Assembly (NCBI GenBank): GCA_025642075.2
Contig: JAODUO010000537.1
Coordinates: 575,001 to 639,000 of the forward strand
From: Ridgeia piscesae
Lineage: Eukaryota > Annelida > Polychaeta > Sabellida > Siboglinidae
DNA length: 64,000 nt
Reading direction: 5' to 3'
Positions 54,036 through 64,000 of the stretch are shown piece after piece. A program made the position numbers and the translations under genes. Below the pieces are notes generated by a model. It was not told the DNA's origin, ran no database searches, and was given only the letters and a program-made list of their open reading frames with translations. Each line of letters begins with the position of its first letter. The first letter of the stretch is position 1.

Positions 54036-57000
54036 GTGTGGTAGGGTTTCAGCTGGTCATAGGGCACCTTTGTCATTAAGATCACGCCAGCTGTTTTTGC
54101 CAGTGTCACCTGGTAGTTTGGCCCGATATTTCTGACCTGATGATAAGGAACATATTATCAGGAATAGTATAATTATCTCACAGTAATCCAATCCCCAATA
54201 TCATCACCATCTTGCGATGAGTATTATAGAAATTTACCTCCAATGATCAATGTTTGTCATTGCATTTATCAGAAAACTCCAAGTAAATAATATGTGATGC
54301 TTGAAGAAATCCAATTAAAATGTGAATAAGTAGGTTGTTAGTTAGCCAATTTATGATTCAGCAGCAATGTGCTGTCTTGTCCCAATCTATAATGTTCACA
54401 CATCTAGTTCAGTTCTTATTTTAAAAAGTAAGTAAGACACGTGAAACATTTGTCAAATTTATTGAGGATAAGTTTAAATTGAGGCAAATAATTAAAATTG
54501 TTACCTGAATGGGCCATTCCATTGTGGCTCCAGTTTGCCACCTTTCCTCCTGATGTTCCTCATGTTTCGTTTCAGGACGATGTCCCCAATCTTAAAGTGA
54601 AATGATGTCACTCCCTTTGTCTGTCTGTTCATGTACTGCTTAGATTGGCGCTGTTGGGCAGTTGTGACATTTGTGTGAACGAAATATATAAAATTGTCAG
54701 TTATAAGTAATAATTTATACACAAGAAAGAACAGGGACACAATTCTAGGAGTTGTAACTTGATAACAATGTTATCTCTATCTCACCAGTGGTTGTGCTAT
54801 ATTCATAGTCAGATTATGTTATCTGTATGGGAAAGTAAGAGACTTTGAATTCAGTTGGTGATATGGATCCACCAATGAAAAGCAACATAAATTGGTTCAT
54901 CACAATGGACAAGGTTACATTATTTTACTGTTTACATTATCTTGTAAAAAACCTGTAACACGTACAAAATTTCACTACTTTTACACACCTATTCATGAAC
55001 GCTTATCACCTGTTTCCCAACTTGCTCAACGTAGTTGTCCATATCCTCTTCCACGAATATTGGAATGTGAATGTCTTCTTCCCTGTCAGCATCATCCATC
55101 TATACAATATATCTGAATTGTACCTACTGGGCTATATTTCTGTCAAGTACTATTTCATGAGTCGCAATATATATCATTAACACATAAAACAATCAACATT
55201 TAGTTATGTAAATATTTAACAACTAATAAAGTGTTATTTCTGTATAATTATTTTACAACAACTGTTGTCTGAAATGCATGTAACATTATGGCATTATGCA
55301 ATGAATGCAATGACATGCAATATGACAATAAAAGAAATACCTCAACAGGCAGACGTGGATGGCGATTGAACATGAGGAAGAATGGGGTGTAGTTGGTCGA
55401 CCCGTGTCTCTGTGCGCGCAAGCTAAATGCGATCTCTTCCAGGTAGTCGTCCTGATATTCACCCGTCAACTTGCTCAGTCGGGTTTTGAGTGTCTGATTG
55501 GTTCTACAATCAATCCAGATGGTCAATGGTTGACAATTCTATAAGAGTAATTCTGGGTGAGTCTGAAAAGGAATATCAGTTGTGAAAAACAATTAGACAT
55601 TTTTATATGCTTAGACAAACGTATCTGCTATTTATATTATTACAAGTTTGGTTTGTTATACGACAATAACAATATTTTGAAGAAAAAACACATTGTTTTA
55701 TTCATAATGTGACTGTAATGCTAATAATTAATAACTGCTACCTCTCATCAAGTCCATTTGTTTGGGGATGGTACGCTGCCGTAATCATGCGGTCGATATT
55801 GATTTTTTTGGCCAAATCTGCATTGATGGTGTTGACAAATTCACGACCTTGGTCAGATAAAAATTTCTCCGGGGCACCATATCTGTAAAAAGACAACAAA
55901 TATGATACATTCTGCTGAAGATATGTGGTGAGCTTGCTTTTAAAATTATCACCTTTTCCAGAAATAAAATCAAGGCCTATTTTGTGACGAAGTAACAGAT
56001 ATGGGAAAGAAGGGGTAAGGGGGCAGCAACCTGCTGGCATTTCAAAACAATCAAAATATGTCCCCCATCTTCCCACATGTGAGTGATCTATCGCGAGATA
56101 GTGAAGTGGAGTGGTGCTGATGCTTGAGATCCAGTGCTTTCCAGCCCTTCCAATTTGTTTCAGCTCTGGCATGAAATTACTGTTTTTATTGTATAAACCA
56201 AGTCAATACATTGAACAGCATAGGCCATCTGCCATGAAGATATCTTTTTTTATTATAACCAATTATTATGAAATAATTTTTTTTTACTGCTACACACATA
56301 AGTTATTTTAATTAAGTATACATGTCTTCTTATTAACATTGTTAGGTTGTTTTATCATTTGCTGAATTGAAGCTTAATAATCACGGAATGCAATACCTGC
56401 AAATGAAGCTGTTCAAGCTTCGCAATACCTCCTCACCCGTCTTCCGCTTCAGGGAGTATAGTTCAACGTATTTTGTGAAACAGTGTCATGATATATTTGT
56501 AGCCATTCTTGGTCTCAGGTAGTGGGCCTAAAAAGTAGCTTGAATATAAGTTTGTATAATAACATTAGGTAGATTCCATTAAAAGGGGCTTCAAAGTTTA
56601 ATCAGTATTCTTGATAGGACATTTGTTGTCCCTCTCTTCTAATGCCATCAAATCTAAACTTGCGAACCTTCAATGAAACAAGGAAATCAAGGAAAATAAA
56701 TAAAATTAATAGGAGTACAAGTTGTGATATTCTATTCACAACAATATGCCATAAAACAGGCTCACAAGAATGACATTTTACATGCACAATCATCTAATTG
56801 CCATAGATAATATAATTTGCAACACAAGCACAAATGCTAACTTGGGACAACAAGTGTGCATGTTACGACTATTTAATTTGTCATAAACATTCAAGAGTGG
56901 AAATGTTTACACCATAAATATCAATATTAGCTCCTGTGTACACTGGCAATAGTCAACATTACATCGAGTAAGGACTACATCTGTACTTTTCACATTACAT

Positions 57001-57359
57001 GGCCTACCTACGAGATATATGCCAACCATATGCATGGGTGTCACAATCTTGATAGGTGTCAGCTTTGGCGCTACTGTTTGATTTTTTTCATATCGCTGAC
57101 ATGCATCGCATTTCGAAATCTGCAATATGTAAAATAAGATCATGTAACATAAAATATGGGATCTACAATGACAAGAATTGTTACATTGGTATTAATTTTA
57201 ATACAACATATACATATGGATAGTGTGTTGTAATGGTATATACTACATAAAGCAACATTTGACTTTGAAATATACAGTATATTCTTGCAAATAAGTGTAA
57301 TGTTCACATTCACAAATGAAACATTATACATGAATAATTCATGTACACTCACTTTTTGT

Positions 57360-57725
57360 TGAACATTACTACTTTGGTGAGTGAGCTATTGAGTGAGTGA
57401 GCCAGTGAGTGAGTGAGTAAGCGAGCGAGCGAGCAAGTGAGTGGGCTAGTAAGTGATTGAGTGAGTGAGCTAGTGAGTGAGTGAGTGATTGAGCTAGTGA
57501 GCGAGTGAGCGAGTGAGTAAGTGAGTGAGTGAGTGAGCTAGTGAGTGAGTGAGTGAGTGAGCTAGTGAGTGTCTGAGTGAATGAGTGAGTGAGTGAGCTA
57601 GTGAGTGAGTGAGTGGTGGGTGAGTGAGTGAATGGGTGAGCTAGTGAGTGCGTGCGTGAGTGCGTGCGTGCGTGCGTGAGTGAGCTAGTGAGTGAATGAG
57701 TGAGTGAGCTAGTGAGTGAGTGAGT
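57360..57725. repeat. (GAGT)n tetranucleotide repeat with AGCTA interruptions
   Basis: GAGTGAGTGAGCTAGTGAGT units with variable GCGT patches (57650-57680). It lies in the first visible intron of the integrase relic. Confidence 0.93.
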
Positions 57726-57730
57726 ATATA

Positions 57731-58031
<301 letters not shown>

Positions 58032-58263
58032 TTATATATGTATACATTACACCTCCTGATCACTTATGTATGTTTTTACGTCACCCTTGACCCCTTTCCA
58101 GTAGTATCGCTGGGTTATTTTGTCTACAATGGCATTGATGCAACTGTGGCCAACATGGGGGGCAGAGTGGACCTGCCACAAGATCTTTTCTTTCTCTTTT
58201 TCATCGGTGATGATATATTGGCGGATGTTTGGTGTGGCTGAACGTACACTAACACTCCAGTTT

Positions 58264-60180
58264 CTGCAATTATTTCATATAATCATAGTTACATTGATGT
58301 TCCTAATGAACGTCATTAAGACCCTCTTGTTCTTGGGTTACAATAGTGGTGGTAGTTTGAGCAAATTAATTACATATTGTTTGTAGGGGAAGGGCGGGTA
58401 AAGTGGGCCTGTCAGCCAAAGTGGGCCCCATCTGTCACAGCATTCCTGGTATGCAATGCAATGAAACCAACAATAGTAGTATTTACAAACCCTCCTCCAA
58501 CGTTGTATTTGTTTCTTTGGCACAAATGCAAAACGTTGAGTATCACATTTGTGTTTTAGGTCCTTTTCTTAAATAATTGATATGCCTTACAAACACCACC
58601 TTTTCATAAATTGTCAGGGTACATAACTGATAATGTGGTCCAGGGAGCAATAGGCCATAGTTAGTTATATGAACAATTTCAGTTTGAAGTGAATAAACAC
58701 AATAATCCCAAAATGGCGTCCGACTGATAATCTATAGCAGAGGTCAAAGTGGGCCCCATGGGGCTACAGTGCGCCAAGCTACAGAGGGACGACCTGGAAC
58801 ATTGCTGGCAGTCATTACAAGAAACACGTCGAGGCCACAGCAAGACTGGTAATTAACGTGCGTACAACCACCCGTTTCAAAGAAAAGAGGGCACACAAAA
58901 GCTGAGAACATGTAAAAACATAGAAGGAAGACTACTACGCTATGCCTTATCTGGGATATTCGGATATTTGTATTCTAACAGCAGAACATGCAAAAGCTGG
59001 ATGTATTGTGGGGAGTGTGGCCAGTGGATACACAACGCGTACGCTGGGTATGAGCGTGGCGGGTTATGTGCAAGATTTGCTTCAACGAAAAAATGAGTGT
59101 CTTTTTAAAACTCGTCTAACGTATTATATTTATTAAGATAGAGTAACTAGACTGTGCATGTACATAGTCAATATACATAGGTAGGTATTGTAGCAAATAT
59201 TTACAATTTGTGTACATAACTGTCAAATGAAGGTTGATCAGCGCCCTTCCCTTACTAGTCAGTTATTAATTGTAAAGAGCACTCCTAGTCTGTTATCATT
59301 TCTGATGCTTGTTTAGTTTATATGTAGCTGCTAAAAAGATGACTCATTAGTGCCACTTTAAATTAAGAAATGGCTTTTCCTTCCCTATACATTTTATTGC
59401 CCACATACCTCAACTGCACAGTTTCATTTTATGATAAATCATTACAAGTGATTGATGATGATGACATGTTCTTAAGCAGGACCACCCAGTAGATCTTGTC
59501 AGTTGGCATTATTAATAAGATTAGCAGTTCATTGATGTATATAATTCCCTGTAATACAGAAGCAGTTTCAGTAATACCATAATGTTAGGTTAAATTGTTT
59601 AATGATTACATAAAATTTATGACGGTGGCTGTATAAATATATGCTTAACTTTTATTTTAGTGACTGCATCATTATTAAAGAGATTTTTTTACCCCTACTT
59701 TCTTAAATGATGTTTTAGTTTTATGTATTTTAGCCTTCTATATTGTTATTTGTTTAGCTATTGTTTTCATTAATCTGTTTACGTGGCACTTTGGAAATGT
59801 AGAGTTAATTTTAGTCATATGTTTAAGTAATAATTTTTTAACGAATACCTACATGTATATGTAAAATGCCCTGAATAGTTTATAACTAGATTTGGCACTA
59901 TATAAGTATACTTATTTTTTATGAGTTAAATCAGTTGACTGATTTTTATCGGATTATATATCTATATGCAATTGATACGTAAATTGTTGGATCAATGACA
60001 TTCGTTTTAATGGAATGTCAACCGATGAAGGAAATAATATGCGCAGATGCAATGTATCAGTCAACAGCCCATGCCAGGGGTAATTGTGCACAAAGGTTTG
60101 TGCATTTACCTGGCGGATTTGAACCTCCAACATACGCCGAGACATTAGCATCTACTCTTTATTTACCAGTGTTATAATTT
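58264..60180. other. Gene-free stretch with 'AAAGTGGGCC' repeats and LINE/SINE-like tail
   Basis: 'aaagtgggccccat' occurs at about 58418 and 58746, with a related 'aaagtgggcctgt' at 58400; this may mark the ends of a small transposon. 'ttggcactatataagta' near 59892 resembles the GGCRCTATATAA tails of L2-like elements and SINEs. No missing N-terminal integrase exon could be recognised. Confidence 0.35.
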
Positions 60181-61120
60181 AGCGTAAACTTAATGGGGGC
60201 CAGCAGTACCCCCACTTTTCAAAACCTAGGGGACACAAAAAGTGGGGACCATACAAAAGAATTCAGTTTTATGTCATTATAATTCTATAATTTTATTCAA
60301 CACAATTAACATGCCACAAACATCATGACTATAGTCTGTGTAGCAGCTTCATTAGTAAATACTGATGATCATTTCAAGACATCAATGAAGGGTTGTGTCT
60401 TCATTTTCCTCTGAATCAGAGCTGCTTGAAACTGGTAGTTCTTCCTCTAAGGGCTGCCTGTCCACCTCATAACCCCTTGTCTGTCAACGTTAACCCTGAC
60501 AAAGGGCAGCAATCGACTGCACCCACAGCGTCCAGTGTAATTTACTGATATATAATAACAACATTTTCTTTGCCTTGGCCTCTGGGATAGAAGTTGTCAG
60601 GCCATTATTTATAAATGTTAGTTGTTTAATGTGTATAATTGTTTATAGTCCAATATGTTTGATCAGACCCAATGAGTTGGACATGTCAGGGACCTGACAG
60701 TAAATGTGGGGGCCAGTACCCCCCCACACCAAGCACCTGTTGACCCCTTACCAACCTCTAAATGCCTGTGTGGGTGTTTGTTTTGTCAAATGAATCAGGC
60801 AGCATAGTTTTCAGATGTAGCATAATTGTTACATTTAAAAGTGCCACACTGTAACCCCAAGTCACTATGTGTCTTAAATGTTTCAGATTGATCATTAATA
60901 GATTTTTGATATATAAGAAGTGTTGAAAGACTCAAAAAGTCACATGTAACGCCATGTTGGAATTTCTCAACACTAAACTGCATGGAAAAAGAAGACAGTC
61001 TAACACAAATCTAATTTATTGTTGCTCTTTACAATAACATATAGAAATGAAGGCAAATAACATACAATATTATTAACATAAACAGAACAATATATGGGAA
61101 GAACATTACGATATTATATA
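60181..61120. other. No gene recognised
   Basis: Mixed sequence with C-rich short phrases ('ggggccagcagtaccccc' at about 60194 and 'gggggccagtacccccc' at about 60708), a possible short dispersed motif. No coding signal. Confidence 0.35.
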
Positions 61121-61124
61121 TACA

Positions 61125-61188
<64 letters not shown>

Positions 61189-61190
61189 TA
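61120..61190. repeat. (AT)n microsatellite
   Basis: AT run directly 5' of dispersed element copy 2. Confidence 0.95.
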
Positions 61191-61695
61191 TATCAAAGAA
61201 CACACAAACCTAGACAAACCGACAGGAGTAGGACACCATTGTCAGGCCATATAACACACAGTGTCCATGTATAATACCAAAGTCCTGACCCGAGAATCAA
61301 ACTGGCATAAGAGGAAAGTAAATGAGGCCATTTACATCAAACAAGAGAGCCCCTATCATGAACAGAGACCACCTTCCCGCCATTTGCAGTCAAATTATCC
61401 TGCCGAAACCAGAGCTATCTCATGTGACACCAGTTCATGACCAAAACTCATAGCTGATGGGTTGTTTCATAAAGTATGTTCAAAAGTGAGTAATTTTTTT
61501 ACAAAATAATATCAAAATCGATCCCAACATCAAGTTTTTAATGGATTACTATTCAAATATGTCCAAGCATGTAGCTAAATAAAATATTAAAGTAACTATT
61601 TTGCCTGGCTGAACACAAAGTAAAAATGTATATGGCAGTGAAGCTTGGATTGGATTGGGATGATAACTCAATGGAATGAATTTTTTTATAGCACG

Positions 61696-61697
<2 letters not shown>
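61191..61697 (+). mobile_element. Dispersed retroelement 3' end, copy 2
   Basis: Nearly identical to 40911-41434, with a 12-base deletion ('aaacgtcatatg') and few substitutions, so both insertions are fairly recent. It keeps the RESNWHKRKVNEAIYIKQE phrase. Both ends abut (AT)n runs (61120-61190 and 61698-61732). Confidence 0.65.
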
Positions 61698-61733
<36 letters not shown>

Positions 61734-61744
61734 TTTACAGGCAT

Positions 61745-61800
61745 ACACACACACCACCACCACCACCACCACCATCACCACCACCACCACCACCACCACG
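61745..61800. repeat. (CAC)n microsatellite
   Basis: ACACAC passing into (CAC)n with one CAT interruption. Confidence 0.95.
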
Positions 61801-61844
61801 AGGCAAAGACACGACTCAACCCTTCATGATGATGATGATATAAT

Positions 61845-62200
61845 ATATTTATTCAGGATGGCTCAGCTAAATACACTAGATATCTTTTCAGTGAGGTCCT
61901 CACACACACACAATCGTACAGACATGCAATATTAAAAGATGTAAAATAGTAAGATATATGATGCAACAGGCATAACATATAAATTAAGTTAAAACATAAA
62001 ATCTGCAATAAGATACAAACATGGTATAAGCTGCCAACAACACAGCTTGTTGAAGTACTCTATATAACGTGGTTAAAACATGTTTTACATTTATCTTTAT
62101 ACAGAGTACTTCAACAAGTATTTGTGTGTATGAGGACCTCACTGAAAAGAAATCTACTGTATATTTTTAATGTACACTGTATTTAGCTGAGCCATCCTGA

Positions 62201-62208
<8 letters not shown>
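61845..62208. mobile_element. Fold-back (MITE-like) inverted-repeat element
   Basis: The left arm 'tatttattcaggatggctca...' (61845-61874) pairs with 62179-62208. The next part 'tttcagtgaggtcctca' (61886-61902) pairs with 62132-62148. An inner 16-bp pair lies at 62045-62060 and 62103-62118. The right arm has about 25 extra bases. The interior has no ORF. It is bordered on the right by (AT)n 62203-62265. Confidence 0.75.
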
Positions 62209-62268
<60 letters not shown>

Positions 62269-62399
62269 CATATAAGAAATATATGCCTAGGCCACGCAAA
62301 CATTGTCTCTGCCTCAACGCTGAACCTGGATTGAAACTCGAACTACTCTGGTTGTGGACTCCCAAAATGTGTCAGACGAACTGACTCGGTCATGCCCGC

Positions 62400-62630
62400 G
62401 TCTGGTGGCCGTGTCAAAGGTCGGTGCATGTAACCCAGTTTTCGGTTGCGTGGAACGCGCTGCCGTGTCAAAGGTCGCTGCATGTAACCTAGTTTTGCGG
62501 TGCTATTGACCAATCAGGGTCGATGCACTGTGGTTTCGGTTGCGACGAACGCGCTGCCGTGTCAAAGGTCGGTGCATGTAACCTAGTTTTGCGGTGCTAT
62601 TGACCAATCAGGGTCGATGCACTGTGGTTT
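62400..62630. repeat. 94-bp tandem duplication with CCAAT boxes
   Basis: Units at 62441-62534 and 62535-62628 share 'ttcggttgcg', 'gaacgcgctgccgtgtcaaa' and 'ttgaccaatcagggtcgatg'. A third partial copy precedes them at about 62408-62440. Confidence 0.88.
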
Positions 62631-62900
62631 CTAGGTCGTGCTCGATGCACCGTACGGACCAATGAGCTCGACGTTTCAGTGATACGAACGGCCCTTGATA
62701 CTAACCGACCGCTAACCTTTTGACATGAATGCAATGCTATCTGCGTTGCGATTGGTTGCTGGAAGTAAACACGCGCCACGTGCATTTGGCAGTGCGATTT
62801 GGCAGGCAGGAGCGTCGTCGGATCAAGGAATACACAAAACCAACCAGAACGCGCGCAATGTGAACTGAGCGAAGTGACCTACTTTAAAATATCGCGCGCT
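62400..62900. promoter_or_regulatory. Candidate promoter: CpG-rich with four CCAAT boxes and an E-box
   Basis: CCAAT at 62510-62514, 62604-62608 and 62659-62663, ATTGG at 62751-62755, and CACGTG at 62777-62782, in a segment clearly richer in CpG than its neighbours. Several NF-Y-type boxes in a CpG-rich stretch is typical of housekeeping promoters. The gene it would serve is not identified; a consensus CRE (TGACGTCA) follows at 63084-63091. Confidence 0.45.
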
Positions 62901-63143
62901 GTTTTTCGGCCGCATATAAGATCGTTAGAATCTAGGTGAAAAAAACTGTATTAGTAGAATAAGATGGTAAATAGTTTGCTATATGCAATATTTCATATGC
63001 GAGGTTGTGTGGTGCTTGCCTCCTCTTCGTCTTCTTTTCGTCACAGAAGTACCCTTTGTCATACTCTTCATTTCGATGTCCAGTGACGTCACAACACCTG
63101 GAAATATAAAGAAAACAAAGTTAATAGAGCAAGGAAAACTTGA

Positions 63144-63633
63144 TTATGTTAATTTCTGGGTCCTCTTCTGCGTCCTCTTCTGCTCCATCTTCTGCGTCCT
63201 CTTCTGCGTCCTCTTCAGTGTCCTCTTCTGCGTCCTCTTCTGCTCCATCTTCTGCGTCCCCTTCTGCGTCCTCTTCCAACATTTTTGGTCCTCTTCTGCG
63301 TCCTCTTCTACTCCATCTTCTGCGTCCGCTTCTGCGTCCACTTCTGCATCCTCTTCAATGTCCTCTTCTGTGTCCTCTTCTGCTCCATCTTCAGCGTCCC
63401 CTTCTGCGTCCTCTTGCAGCATTTTGGTCCTCTTCTGCGTCCTCTTCTGCTCCATTTTATGCGTCCGCTTCTGCGTCCACTTCTGTGTCCTCTTCTGCGT
63501 CCTCTTCTGCTCCATCTTCTGCGTCCCCTTCTGCGTCCTCTTCTGGGTCATATAAGATAACAATTAGCGACATACCTTTTGATCGATACTCCGCCTCCAT
63601 GTGTCCGCTGCCGTCTGTACTGACGCACTATAT
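63144..63633 (-). CDS. Possible minus-strand gene fragment with charged 12-bp repeats
   Basis: A 58-base exon-like piece (63576-63633, acceptor gtgtttcag, donor AAAAG|gtatgt) can join a second piece (63144-63542, acceptor tatgacccag) in one open frame ending TAA. The second piece is the 12-bp minisatellite read as KRTQ (basic), then EDAE (acidic), then KRTQ again. There is no family match. The splice sites look good, but the repeat is open in all frames, so coding is unproven. Confidence 0.25.
63165..63552. repeat. 12-bp minisatellite (TCTTCTGCGTCC)n
   Basis: About 30 units, mostly TCCTCTTCTGCG with CTCCATCTTCTG variants, interrupted by short non-unit spacers near 63278-63295 and 63413-63427 that shift the reading frame. 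Almost all frames on both strands remain open. Confidence 0.93.
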
Positions 63634-63639
63634 CTGAAA

Positions 63640-64000
63640 CACAAAGACAAACAACGATAATAGGGCAGAAAATACGTTGGCCCGTCACCCAGGGTAGAAA
63701 TTGTAGTAACCTAGCAGGCCAGGGCAGGGACGACTGGACCGTGTTCTTAATTCTACGGCGACATGTTAATTCATCGGTAACGGCTGATATCAGGTATCAA
63801 TTAATGTTGACGTATATATATATATTTTCTATAAAATGTAATCGTATGGGATATAATAATGACACTGAAATAAAATGGCTACCGGAAGTCATGTAACGAG
63901 AACAGAACGTGTACCGTCCGTGGTGTGACGTAGCCCTGCGACCGTAACGTCATATAATCGAAAGGCAACCTAAACATTCTTACTAAGGATTTTGAAAGGA
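63640..64000. other. Right edge, no gene recognised
   Basis: Slightly CpG-rich sequence near 63900-63960 ('cgtgtaccgtccgtggtgtgacgtagccctgcgacc') that may be the start of a neighbouring regulatory region. It runs off the window. Confidence 0.3.

Noticed and set aside
60060..60170. tRNA-like B box (ggttcaaatccgcc on minus)
   Set aside because: A T-arm-like sequence is visible, but no acceptor, D-arm or anticodon arm could be folded. At best a SINE relic.

Overview
This is a eukaryotic (metazoan) nuclear window: intron-rich, AT-rich, and unusually full of microsatellites, minisatellites and decayed transposable elements. The general look (gene style, repeat types, fossil retroelements) suits a marine lophotrochozoan such as a mollusc. 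That is inference; no marker fixes the species.

The one complete gene is on the minus strand from 46992 down to 30204. It is a RAVER1-type (ribonucleoprotein PTB-binding) gene that I could thread through 16 exons, all with consensus splice sites and matching phases, giving a predicted protein of 1252 residues. It has three RRMs, three motifs of the PTB-docking type, a Q-rich segment, a long Y/S/G/Q prion-like region made of in-frame exons, and a C-terminus nearly identical to what I remember of vertebrate RAVER1. Its introns carry a 1.5 kb TIR DNA transposon, a retroelement 3' end, a non-LTR relic, an old dispersed repeat, (GGT)n/(GT)n tracts and a 27-bp minisatellite.

Layout. 1-975: GA-, GACAGA- and TGAC-type simple repeats. 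1640-2040: reverse transcriptase relic. 5520-6480: 55-bp minisatellite. 6552-11556 (+): the last three exons of a membrane protein (probably transporter-like), with a 25-bp minisatellite of about 45 units in the intron between. 11560-30200: mostly gene-free, with a CR1-like relic (17 kb), duplicated old repeats, and a 63-bp minisatellite at 28 kb that is open on both strands. 30204-46992: the RAVER gene. 47-53 kb: AT and GT tracts, a GC-rich island near 49 kb, a non-LTR relic, and a 372-bp tandem duplication with paired YY1-like sites. 53456-58263 (-): an intron-bearing, broken Ginger/GIN-type integrase gene whose C-terminus is extended by an in-frame 18-bp minisatellite. 58-64 kb: repeats, a second copy of the retroelement end, a fold-back element, a CpG-rich region with four CCAAT boxes, and a 12-bp minisatellite that may belong to a minus-strand exon.

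The genes do not form an operon or pathway. The two items most worth following up are the skippable prion-like exon block inside the RAVER gene and the decaying intron-bearing integrase gene with its repeat-encoded tail. No CRISPR array, prokaryotic feature or rRNA was seen, and no intact tRNA.
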